Source: Cristatella mucedo (Eukaryota > Bryozoa > Phylactolaemata > Cristatellidae). From it: DNA of 64,000 nt. The notes below the pieces were generated by a model. That model saw only the letters and a program-made list of their open reading frames with translations, searched no databases and had not been told where the DNA came from. Where the stretch lies: contig WPIO01000032.1 in NCBI GenBank assembly GCA_009760855.2, forward strand, positions 4,324,001 to 4,388,000, written 5' to 3'. This document shows positions 47,901 through 61,100 of the stretch, piece by piece. The stretch's first letter is position 1. Each line of letters starts with the position of its first letter. The position numbers and the translations under genes were made by a program.

Positions 47901-50900
47901 ACATCAGCAGAAGTTGACCTAATTACTTAGTTCTCTCAGTTTGAAGAGTCACTGCATGGGAGAGACAGGCCTATAGCTGTTGAGAAGAACTAAACATTGG
48001 ATCAGAGCAGATTGTCTGAAAGTCGCCGTAACGAAGATGTAACTACCTAGTTTCTGTTGTTTAAAGCTTAGAGAGTCAAAAGGAGAAGTGCTACTTTCCA
48101 AATGTGCCCAATTTTCTTCAAAAGAAAAACAGTTGAGAGGCAATAGTCTAACATGTGCAGTTTCTTTAATTTTGCAAGGCTATGGCTAAATACGTGAACA
48201 CTATAATTAATTGGCTGTGCATGCAGTAGCCAGAAGTACTTTTTTAGTGAAAGGAGTCAATCTTCAACAGGAAGTGGTAGCTGCAACATGGGATTTCACA
48301 ACTCATTAAATAGATAATGTTTATTTGGCTACACTGTGATATAATTTATTTATATAGCACCCCAAGAGAACTTAATCTCTATTCAGGCGCTTCACTATGC
48401 CTCAAGACTCGAGCCCACGACCTCAGTTAGACCTTGGTCGGAGCAAGCACCTTAACCGCTAGACCAAACCAGCATGCTGGACTAGAGCAACAAGGAGTGA
48501 CACAGCTGAATATTAACATACTCGAGTGGCTTGCAGTGGTTAGAACTAGGGACCATGCCACGTTTTTAATGGTTTCAACAAGTAAACATGTGTGCCATTT
48601 CCGAGCCACAGGGACCCCTTTTGCTTTTCTGAAACAACTAGAAATTTGATGAGCCCATTATTGGCTTCACTACTCAGTCAGCCTACTACTACTACTACTA
48701 CTACTTTCACATGAGGAACATAGTCAAAACCTTGGCCTGCTCAGACATGGTAACGACAGCCAAACTGTTTACACATGTGTGCCTTCAGATCTAGATTACA
48801 ACTATTCCATGTGTTCAAAACTTCTAATTATATATAATTATATATAATCATTAATCGTACTTAACTGGTGCAAAACTAAGTAGCCTGACTGGCCTGTCAT
48901 CACCGGTGCAGCTACCATGCTGGATCACGTCTGTCTGAGCTTTACTTGCTCCCTATAAAGCATCGAATCGATTCCAAGGTCCTCTGCATGGCTTACAGGT
49001 GGTCACTTCACATGCTTGCCTCAGCCTACATATCCGACCTCCTAGCTCCTCAAAATTGCTCTCACACCATCTACTACTCAGCTTTCGATAGTCTTACTTC
49101 TCCTTCCACTAAATGAAAATCTTTCGGGGATCGGCCATCAGTAGGTATGCATCGAAAGTCTGGAACTCGCCTCCAGCTGCTGTCACCAACACCTACACAT
49201 TTTGCATGATCCAGTCACAGCTAAAGACACATTTGGCTCACGTAGCTTTCTCCAGGGACCCATTTAACTGTTTTCTATGTCCTTTGTACCTGTTAGTGTA
49301 CCTTTGTGTACCTATTAATGTTTGAGTGATATTACTGACCATTTGTCGAACTAATCGGTGGTCCTGGGTGTCTACTTGCGTGTTTCTCTATGCTTGCCAA
49401 TGCATGATACTAGTGCGCTTTTGCATGCTTGTCTAAGCATGAAAATTTGCTCGTGCTTACTACTTGGCTATTGTTTCTCTTGAACTGCAAAGCAAATTGA
49501 TAGAGATTGTATTTTCTTAGGGAGCTTAACAAATTACTTATCATTAATGCTTTAAATATTATTATTACTAAGTTCCCCACGGAAGGTTAAACAATTCTCA
49601 ACGAACTAAAGTCTTAAATATGGGGGCTAAAGCATCGCCTACCCATTCAACTATGGGTCTGAAGACACTGTAGCATTACTACATTTACGTGAGTAGCAAG
49701 GCTGCATTCAAGCGCTTGGCCGTAGCTGCTACAAGGATGCCTCACAGTTTCACCACGGTGAGCTAGCTTATGATTGCACAGGTATGTAAGGCTGGTAATC
49801 AAGGCGGTAATGGTAGTGAATACTACGCTATGCTCGTGGGTCAATCATCAACAAGGACATCACATCCCATCTAAGGCAAGCATAAGGGAAGAAGAAACGA
49901 AGAACATGCAGTGTTAGGGTTGTTAACAAACAATCAAGTTGCCGTTCAAAACAACAAGCATCAGTATTGCCTCTGCGTTTTAGCCCATGGGTAAGGTGCT
50001 CGCTTTTCTCACGACCCAGGTCGTGGGTTCGAGTCCTCCAGTGGGCTATCCTTTATTGAGCACTGTAAAATGGTGGTGACAGCCGGTATGGCTCTTGTGC
50101 TGCTATACAAAGGAGGCTGCTAAAACAGCGAAATTTTTTTCAGTGATGCATGGTACACAGTAAAGCACTACAAATAGTTCTGGTCACGTGCTAGGGGACG
50201 AAGCAGTAACAGCATTGCTGGGTAGCTAGTACTGCCGTGATGGCTCATTTGGGCAACATCAAACAGGGTAGCCTGAGTGCAGTTTCTTTGGACTACGAGC
50301 ACGCGAGAGTGGCAACATTGAGGGCTAGGTTTATCCATTGTAAATGAAAACACTGTGAGCCAGGGAACAAGCTTACACAGTGCTTTTGGCTTAAAGCTAT
50401 TGACATTACCCTCTATTCAACTAAGATGGATATATCGACACGAGAGACCAGGCAGCAACAGCTACAATAGCATACATGTAGTTAAATAAGGAGCAGTGAA
50501 AACTGAATCGGTAGATCACCCTCAGTTAAGTTCACAGGGTGGCCAACAGAAGGCTTCTAGTTGCTAGTCGTAGTGGAAAGCCACAGTGGTTGGCTGGTAG
50601 TCTGCCGTCTCATTAACAAACAGTTCAAGAGGATGAACAGCCGGCATATGAAAACAACCCAGCCGTCCTAGCTAACACCAGTATTCCTAGTATAATATGG
50701 ATCCGTGACGGCACACTAGGGAAGGCGGTTGCTTTTCACGACCCAGTCCCGAGGTCGTGGGTTCGAATCCTGCGGTGGGCGATCCTTTATTGCCATTGCA
50801 AACAGCTATGATATCAGTAAAGTCTCTTCTGCCGCTATACAAAAGAGTCTGTTAAATCTGCTACTATTTTTTATCTGTAAAATGAGGCACTCTTCCTTCG

Positions 50901-53900
50901 GAAATATTTCACAGGTAGCTATATAAGGTAATGAAAACTTCCCACACTATGAAAAGTAATGAAGACGTACAAGATTTGAACTCCAGAATAACTGCTCTAG
51001 CTTTGGAATGGTACTCCAGAACGCCAATTTCAAGTAGGAAACTGATAGCTTATGCAATTCCACTTACAGATGTGAACTAGCAGCAGTCCTAGCATGCAGC
51101 CTCTTCAGATGGATCAGCTGCGATGAGAGAAGTCGCATTCCTCCTTTAATATCAGCTGATAGCTGAAAATTATGACATGCAACAAGCTCTAAACAACAGC
51201 TATAAAATGAGCCGCAGAAACTTAATAATAAAAATAATAATAACACATTTGATAGAGCACCCTCTGAGAACTAAATCTCGTTCTAGGCACTTTACATTTG
51301 GTGCAAAGGAAGCACGATCGAATGGTTAGTGGAAGCATGCTTAATAAACAACAAGAATAACATGGCTAGGAGTAACATGCACAGGGTCAGCATGCAAGTA
51401 AGGTTAGTGGCAGCAGACACAGTGTCAGCATGCATAAGCACATACAGGACGAATCACAGGGACCCACTAAATGCTGTGATAAATAGGTGCGCTTTTAGTT
51501 TCTTTTTAAATGTGAACAAGTCAGGAGATGTCGTGACAAGTCGGGAGTGAGTTCCAGGCTTTGGGAGCGTACAAACTAAAGGTACATTCCCCAAAGGATT
51601 TGAGGTTTGTATGAGGTATGGGTTAACAGTTAGATTCCGAAAAGTGGGTGGTACGATGCTTAGCCTGGTGGGGCAGTAGACCTGATAAGTAGGCTGGAGC
51701 CAAAGAATGAAGGGACCTGAAAGTGAGTGACACAGCCTTGAAGTCGATGCATTGCTTGACTGGTAGCCAGTTCGGGTCGGCGAGAAGTGGCGTGATGTGG
51801 CAACTGCGACGCTCACGAAAGACAAGTCTAGCTACTGAGTTTTGCACCAGCTGTAAGCACCTGATTGCACAGGCCGGTAGATCAGCCACTTGCACAATTC
51901 AAAGTCAAGGATGTTGCAAGACCTCAGGCTGTGTGTAAACGATACAACTAAATCAGAGTTCGTGCTCAGGCGATGGGCGATGCAGAGCATGAGGATGCTA
52001 GAGGCTAGAAAGCTATTAGACTAAAAGAAGAAACTAAGAAATCATCTACAGATGCTACAGAAGCTAGAAATCCATCTATTAATCACAAACATCCTCAGTT
52101 GTTCTAGTCAATTAGTTAGAAGACAGGTAACTGACCCATTCTGCTCTAGTTTCTTAACGAGCGCACTGCCTTTGATGGCAAACCGGAAACCTCCATTCAG
52201 TTTACAGAGCAAACGAGAGAGCAGCTACAGGCCTAATAACAATAAGAATACATTTGTATAGCACCCTCAGCAAACTTAATTTCTTTCTAGGCACTTTACA
52301 TGTTGTAAAGGACTCACGACCGAATGGTTAGTGTAGCATGGTCAATGTCAGCAGGCATAATATGATTACGGGTGACATGCACAGAGTCAACATGCAAGCA
52401 TGGTTAGTGGCAGAATGCACAATGTCAGCATGCATAATCACACGAAAGATAAGATAACGACACACTAAATGCTGTGATAAAACAGGTGCATTATTGTTTC
52501 TTTTTAATGTCGTCAGGTCAGGGGATGTGGCGTCAGTCGGGAGCAAGTTCCAGGCTTTGGGAGCATACGAACTAAAGGCATAGACATACTTTTTTTTACC
52601 TGCTTTGTGTGTAGGTTTAAACGATTACCTCGTAAATCATCTGAGCAAGCATATATATGCATGTCATTTCAATTTATTGTGCAATTGATCTGCTGGGTTA
52701 CGTTAACAACACTTGGTTAAGCAGCACTCACGAACAATGGTTAAACAGACAAGGGTAATTGCACACACCCATACCACTACAAGTCGGGAGTGAGTTCAAG
52801 GCTTTGGGAGCACATAAACTAAAGGCACGGTCTCCAAATGATTTGAGGTTTGTAGGAGGTACATGTAAACAGTTAGATTCGAAAAAGCAGGTGGTACGAT
52901 GCTTAGCCTGGTGAGGGAGTAGATCTGGAAGGTAGGCAGGAGCCAAAGAATTAAGGGAACTAAAAGTGAGCGACAAAACCTTGAAGTCGATCTGTTGTTT
53001 GACTATGAGCCAGTGCAGGTCGGCTGTGTGCAAGTGCTGTGATGTGGCAACCTCGACGCTCACGACAGACAAGCCTAACTGCAGAGTTCTGCACCTGCTG
53101 TAAGCCCCTGATTGCACAGGCCGGTAGGCCAGCAAGCAGTGAGTTACAGAAGTTAAGACCGGATGTCACAAATGTATGGACCAACTTAGATGTGGTATCC
53201 CTATCAAAACAAGCCCGAATTTTAGCAACGTTATGTAGCTGAAAGTAGGCAGACATGATTGTGGAGCTGGTGGTCGCCCAATGAAAGGTCACTTTGGAAC
53301 ATGACACCTAGATTTCGTGCAGATTCAACAGGCAATATGCTGGCAGAGCCGATTTTGAGCGTTAGCCTTTCCAATTTCTGAATCACACTTGGTTTGCCCA
53401 TAACTAGTAAGCTAGTTTTATCATCATTCAATTTAAGAAAATTTGCTGCCATCCATGTGTGGATGTCATCAATACATGTAGCAAGGGAGTTAAGAGAATT
53501 CGACATGCTCGAGGGCTGGTTAGCGGAAACCTGGCCTTTGACTTAACTTAAGAGCACCCGGAGCACCCTGAACTGATTTCTGTGCTCTAGAAAGCCCTTT
53601 AGTAAGGGGCTCACAGATTAGAACTTGCTGTATCTGTAAAAGTATGATTGCCAAATTCAGAAAAGTCTGCAGGTGATTCAACGATTTCCTGGCATACTGC
53701 CCAGAAAAATCTATACTAATCTAGTGTCCAGGCTTAAAATGGCCAGCTGTCCCACAATGAAGCACTAAAGATAGTCTCGGCCAGATGGCTTACCATAAAG
53801 CTAGAGGGCCATGGAACAAACCAGGACTTGAAATTAAAAAAACAACGAAAGCCAATCAGCTCTTGCCAGATCAGCTCGATTTGTACGAATTGTCGAATTG

Positions 53901-56900
53901 TTGCATGCATCCTGATGGGTGCTGAAATTTTGCACATTATCACTAAGAACTATTTGGTAGGCATCTGTTCCAGCAAATGTAGAGTGCCTAGAAAGGGATG
54001 TAGTTCCCCTGGGCTGCTGTACAAGTTTTCTTATTATTAACATTATTATTAGCATTTAACTAAAACGCTCGAGATTGAAGTTGGAGTAAACACTTTTGAC
54101 TGGGTTGTGGGAAAATGCCGAAGGTGTAATTAGAAAGTCTCATGAGCAAGATCAAAATTCAGAGACCGTGGCTGTCAAGGTTAGCAGGTCTACCAACAAA
54201 AGATCGGTTCTGTCATTATTTAGTTTCAAGAGATTTGATGGCAGCTAGCAACGAGTCTCCGAGACACGAATTTAAGCATTGAATCACAGTATCAAAATTC
54301 CTGGGATAAAAGACAGAAAGTCACTTATCGTGATCATACAAAATATCGGAGGCTTCGAGACAAAGTATTCTTCCCAAAAAGTGAGCGTCCATAAAACCAG
54401 AATGAAGACAAAAAGCCTTCTGGACGTCAATAAGCTTTCTTGACGCAATCGGGATATGGATATAACCGTATGCTATATTTCAATCTATCGCTAAGGCTTT
54501 CAAAAATGCCTAATGCAGTTATCTTAGAATCACGTAAAACTTAAAATCACCCTGGAAGAAATCTAGCACACAGCTCAATACCAATTAGGAGCACAGTGGA
54601 TGCTGTCTTGTGACTAAAATCGTGACGTTACGGCGCTTAAGATGATCTTCTAGTACTCAGACTATCAGGTAGAACTACCTTGGAGACAGCCAACAACCTT
54701 GCATTGGAGGCAAGAGGGTTTGAAAATGTCACCATAGCAATACCAGTTAGGGGCCGTCCGTTTGCTGGGTAGCATAGAGAAGACTACCTGCAGAACCAGG
54801 ATTCAGCCTAAACAACGAATCTTTTCTCATAAAAGGTGTTCTTAATTTTCTATGGTATCGTGACAGTTTCAAGCACAAGGAACATGCCATTCGTTTACTG
54901 TTTTTCTTATATTCCTTCTAATAAGTTAATAGTTTTCATACTGCTCATTATGAGTAATTTTATTCATTAGAAGTTTCTCGAGCTTCACTGAATTGAATGT
55001 GAGTAGTTTTTTCTCATCAAGACACTTCACTCTTCCAAGCAAATACAGTGATTGATGCCACTGATCTTCAATTCGTTGGCTAACGATTTCACTTAGATAG
55101 TTAGATTAGTGTAAATGTCTGCTGGACTGTTGAGATCCTTAGGATATGATTGAAATAAATGAGACACGAACACTGCTATTTACTTTCCGCATAAAAAGAA
55201 GAAATAATTGAAGAAACAGCCATACTATGATACAAGATACTAAACTTGGAAATTTCTGTCAGGAAAAATTCTAAACAAAACAAAAAGTCCTGCCAAACGA
55301 ATGCATAAATGAATAACAACATTGGCTATAAGGCAGGTAAGTTGGTGAGTGCTATGAGCGCTTTAATGGCACATTGACTTCTTATTCGGAGTATGTACTA
55401 ACGTTATAAGAGAACACGTACATTCAGCACGAGTCTAATTCACACCATATTCTCCTGTTACAATCCCGGTCAATCATTCTGATGCTCTTTGCACCTAACC
55501 GCCTATCAGGCTGATGGCATCAATTAGATTCATCTCTCGAATCGGTGAGGAAACTTCAATTCAAGTCGACGTTCAGTACTGATGTTAATTAGTTTGTGGG
55601 CACCAAACTTACCGATGCTACGAGCCTGAATTACCGGTTGAAGAGACCTGCACATTAAGGCATCAACGGCTGCCCACCAAACACGAACTACTAGATAACA
55701 GGCCTGCTAGACCAGGCTGATCATTGCATGACATTGACTGCACTTGGTCGTCCTGAGACGATTCGAAGACAACAGAGAATGACCTACTATTTGCCAATAC
55801 CTCATCTCGTTGCTTCACAATGCTAGTTTGATATGCTACCGGTTAAACTCAACAGGTAAGTTAGCTTACAATCTAGCAAAGAGCCCTTCCTTGGTACATG
55901 GCTGGAAACGAGTATGCTGCCGCTGGGACTTAACCTATGGGTAAGATGCTTGTTCTTCACGAACCAGGTCGTGGGTTCGAGTCCTGCGTTGGGCGATCCT
56001 TTACTGCCCAATACAAGATGTGGTGCATGAAGAGAATGCATGCACACAAATGCACACAGTCACACAACCAACAACGATACACATACGCCCCCACAAATAC
56101 AAATAGATCACGCCGAATCCTGGCTGTTTGACCTAATAATAATAATAATAATATTGCACTTGATAAAGCGCCCTCAGAGAACTTAATCTCTTTCTAGGCG
56201 CTTTACATTTGCTGCAAAGTGATACGCAATAGAATAGTAAGTAAAATCATGCTTGAAAAACAAACAAAATGAATAACATGGTTAGGGGTTACATGCACTG
56301 GGTCAGCATGCAAATGTGGTTAGTGGCAGCATGAACAGTGTCAGCACCATAAGCACATCGAGGACGAATCACAAGGACCCACTAAATGCTGTCCTAAATA
56401 GGTATGTTTTTAAGTTTCTTTTAAATGTGGTCAGGTCAGGGGATGTTCTGATGCAGGTCGGGAGGGAGTTCCAGGCTGTGGGAGCATACGAGCTAAATGC
56501 ACGGTCTCCAAAGGATTTAAGGTTTGTACGAGGTATTTCTAGACTGTTGGATTCCGAAAAGCGAGTGGTACGATGCTTTGCGTGATGGGGTAGTATCTCT
56601 GAAAGATAGGCTGGAGCCATAGAATGAAGAGACCTAAAAGTGAGCGACAAAACCTTGAAGTCAATCCGTTGCTTGACTGGTAAGCAGTGCAGGTCGGCGA
56701 GAAGTGGAGTAATGTGGCAACTGCGACGCTCACGACAGACAAGCCTAGCTGCAGAGTTTTGCACCAGCTGCAATCGCCTGATCGTACATGCTGGTAGGCC
56801 AGTAAGCAGTGAGTTGCAGAAGTCGAGACGAGATGTCACGAATGCATGGACCAACTTGGACGTGGTATCCTTATCTAAACAAGCCCTAATTTTAGCAATG

Positions 56901-58095
56901 TTATGAAGCTGAAAATAGGCTGATTTGACTGTGGAGCTGATGTGGTCGTCTAACGAGAGGTCGCTTTGGAATATGACACCTAGATTTCGAGCTGATGCAA
57001 CTGGAGATATGCTGGCAGAGCCAATTTTGAAAGTCAGCCTTTCCAATTTCTGAATAACACTAGGTTTGCCCATAACTAGTAAGTTAGTTTTTATCATCGT
57101 TTAGTTTTAGAAAATTTGCTGCCATCCATGATCGGATGTCATCAACGCATGCAGCAAGTGAGTTGAGAGAATTTGAGGTGCTCGAAGGCTGGGAGGGATC
57201 AAAGCAAAGGTACAACTGAGTGTCATCCGCATAGAAGTGAAAGCCTAGATTGTGCTTGGCAATCACATCAGCAAGAGGGAGAGTATAAACGGTGAAAAGG
57301 ACCGGACCTAGCACAGAGCCCTGAGGTACTCCATATTTTAGAGGTACTTCAGATGATCTTTGTCCATTCACGTCAACACTCTGGAGTCTCCCACTGAGAT
57401 AGGACCTGAACCACTGCAGAGCAGTGCCAGTGATGCCCAGGCGAGATGAGAGGCGCTCTAGAAGTACTTTGTGATCGATGGTATCAAAAGCTGCCGAAAG
57501 ATCGAGCAAAACAAGAAGAGACACTCTACCCATGTCTGCATTCCTAAGTAGGTCGTTGTATACCCGAAGCAATGCTGACTCTGTGGAGTGATTAGCTCTA
57601 AAGCCAGACTGGAACTTACTAGCAAGGTGTGAGGTTTCGATATACGACCTCGTACGAACAACATATGCCTCTCGAAGTTACACTTGTACAGCCAATCAAG
57701 TACATGTTAAGTGATAATCCCCAACAAGATGGAAGCATAAGAGCCAGATGAATAATAAATGTTTTGAATGTGCTCCGAGATTCTAAACATTACACGGGAG
57801 CATGATGCGACTTTAGCTCTGAAGCAGAGATATTCATTTAAGATATTGATGTAAGAAGCTATAAGCCCTGCTAAATCCTTTCTTCTAAATTTTTCACAGG
57901 AGCAAGGGTCTCTTTCTCTCTATATCTACATATCTAAATTTATATATATCTATCGCCCTCATCATGTTCACGGGTGTGGGGTGCTGGCATTACTAAAGAA
58001 AAGCACAAGTTGTTTCGGTGTTTTTTCCTATATTTTGAGACAGATCCAGATGCATCGATCTAATAATAACACATGTGAATAACCCGCAAGAGAAC

Positions 58096-58132
<37 letters not shown>

Positions 58133-61100
58133 TTACATATACACAGGAATGCAAGCATGTTGTTGGTTAGTAATAACATGCACATTGTCTACTTGGGTAA
58201 GCATACACATGAAAATGTACATGAACTTAGCAAATGCTGTAAGAAGCTGGTGGGTTTTTTAGCTACTTTTTAAATTTCGTCGACTCAAGGGATGTCTTGA
58301 AGTCAGTCGGAAGTGATTTCCAGGCTTCTGGGAGCTAACCAACTGAAGGTCTCCATGAGGTTGGTTAGAGGCGCAGCTAGACGAGTCGAGTCAGAAGAGT
58401 GGTGGCATGCTGCCTGATTGGGAAGTAGTTTGCATAAATAGACTGGAGTAATAGAGTTAAGGGACCTAAAAGTGAGTGACAAAGCTTAGTAGTCAATGCT
58501 TGATGGGAAGCCTGTGAGGGTCGGAGAGAACTAGTGCAATGTGGCAGCTGTGGCATGAACGATAGAGCAGCCTAGTTGCACAATTTTGCACCAACTGTCC
58601 ACCTCTTATGGCACAGGCAGGAAGACCTGTGAGTAGTGACTAGGAGAAATGGCTGTGAAATCCTTATCGACGCAGGCCCGACCTTTTACGATGCATCAGT
58701 CAGTAATTCCTCAAAGCCACCAAGACTTATGAGGGTGTTATACTGGACAGTCTTTTAGAACTCAATAAAAGCCTAAGCAGCTTTTGGTATCCACCCGGTA
58801 GCCAATGGACTTCATCTCACTCAGCCAAGGGAAAGTCAGATGGATACCTGAGTCAGCAGGGCAGCCGATGAAGTGAGTAGCCTAGAAGCAGCTTAGGACG
58901 GCTGAATAGGATGTGCCACAGGCAGCAGCAGGATAGTAGACATCGTTGTGTAAACATTATGGACGTCATTTCTAGGACCTGCAAAGCAAAAGATTGTGTC
59001 ACCAATGGTCTTTAAAAGTAGGAGTCAAAGAACTAATATTTTGTTCACAGAGGACCTGAGGGCATGAGGAGACAGAAAGTCTTGCAGCAGTTGGCTAGGT
59101 GTGGAGCCAAGCCAGGACGGGACTTGCTGGTCAGGAAAGAATTTCTCTCTGCATCCGTGATCAATCGGAGGCCAACGAAGCTCCTTCAGTAAAGGAGACA
59201 CGTGTCTGAACTCTTGAGATTTGTCGACTAGCCTTTCAGCCATATTCATCACAATGTGCAGAGGCTAAATGAATTTTTTCGGTAGCCCAGCCAAATGGAA
59301 TTGCAGTAATCAGGCATAGATAGAATCACGGAAATAGCTGAATTTTTTGCAAGCCACTGTTATAGACGGTCCCGAATCTTAGAGATAGGAAGTGGTGGAT
59401 AGCTGCGAGGGCAAGTCATCTCAATGAAACTTTCAAAAAATAAGCAGTTATCAAAGTGGAAACCTAAAGTATGCACACACGATGAACATCACACACAGCA
59501 TCACCTATTAGAAGAGCAGAGTCTCCTAGTCCAGCCGTACACTTGGGGTGTCCAATGAGTAGGAGCTAGGTGTAATCATTACTCAGTTTAAGGAAATTGT
59601 GCGACATCCAGGATAGATGTCTGCAAGGTAAGCTCTCAGTATATCGATCACTGTAGCAGATTCCGATGGTTTACTATACAAATACAGCCGGGTATCGTGC
59701 ACATAGAAGTGATAGCTATCTCATGGGCCAGAATCACTTTTCCTGGAGGCTCGGTGTAAATGGGGAACAGCAATGGACAGAGAACGTACCTTACGGAACT
59801 CCAAATGCAACTGGTCTGCTGGATGAGACTCGACCCTAACACGATACTGATTGAACACGACCAGACAAGTAAGATTTGAACCCGTCCAGTGCCTCGTCTG
59901 CCAAAGTAATCGTTGTTCTCAGTCGTTCAAGGAGGACACTGTGATCAATAGTGCCGTACACAGCTGACAGATTAAGCAGGGCCAGGGCAGTAACATTATT
60001 TCTGCCGTTGCTGCTTAGGATGTCGTTTGTCACACGGAGGAGAGACGTTACAGTGGAGTGGACTCGCTTGAATCCAGACTATAACTTATCTGACAATTCA
60101 TTCGACTCAATGTGTTCTACAAGCTGCTTAGCAACAATCTTTTTTGTGAATATTTGAAAAAAAAGGAAGAAGGGAAACAGGGTGATAGTTTGCTAAGACC
60201 TCTGAATCCAACCCAGCCTTTTTAATTACACCCAGATCAACGTACAGCTATGCAATTTGTCCCTGAATGGATAGACAAAAGCGCTTGACAAATGCTACTA
60301 ATTACCAAGTACAAGACTCAAAACCCCAAAGCTAAAGTGATACTTATACACTCAAGTTAAAAGGGAAAGTCGAGTGTGCATACAACTTGTCCATCTGAAT
60401 ATCACTATACAATAACCAGAAAAAGGTTTACAATATAAACACAGGCTAACTCACATAATACAATTACCTGAGGGCATTTACTCAGTGAGTACAGTGACTC
60501 TGCTGATAGAGAAAAAAAGCTCTAATCAGCAGGCGAAATCCAGCAAAGTGTTTCTTACATAAAACACCTCTGGATCAATTTTGATTCAATCAGAATAGGC
60601 CCAGGTCTGCGATTCAGAACAGGCTACAATCAAACCAAGTCACCTCGATAGAAGTGTTGGCAATGAGACGGCGGCATCACTTTTAACAATTACATGCCAT
60701 TAACATGATTTGAATACTTTTATAGGCCCCAACTGCAACCACAGTTTTCCTTATTCCTGCTGTCTTCGTTGATGCGTAAGCAACATATGGAGTGCAGCAG
60801 GGAAGGATTATAGCTCAAGAGATAGAAGCAACAGGATCAGATGCAGTAGAAATAATGGTAGCAGGAGTAATTGGGTACATATATGCACAGTGAAGATTTG
60901 CTCCATAAATACATCAAAGCATGCCTCCCAAGCAGGTTGCTCTGCAGGCGTCTTCTTCGGCCAATCATATGAAGACATCCCCAGGTGTGCACTAGGTGGC
61001 CGACCGGCGGGAAAAGCTGGACCACCTGGAACTGGACCACCCAAGAAGACTAAGATGAAGACTAGACCGACAAGTAGTGGACAAGGCATTGAAGTCCTCC

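Larger units (their letters stand above)
44936..51067 (-). other. stx8: stx8 intron between exons b and c (6.1 kb)
   Basis: Holds LINE copies 45590-45670, 46690-47335 and 48855-49570, and SINEs at 45880-46009, 46010-46158, 48340-48471, 49975-50130 and 50700-50862. The intervals 44940-45590 and 47400-48330 show nothing recognisable. Confidence 0.88.

Noticed and set aside
49983-50047. Possible tRNA gene with perfect box B
   Set aside because: Anticodon arm is not canonical, and the same head with the same body occurs many times, so it is a SINE.
56369-57572. Reverse transcriptase as a host gene
   Set aside because: Several other copies in the window, (ATT)n tail and 5' truncation show it is a LINE.
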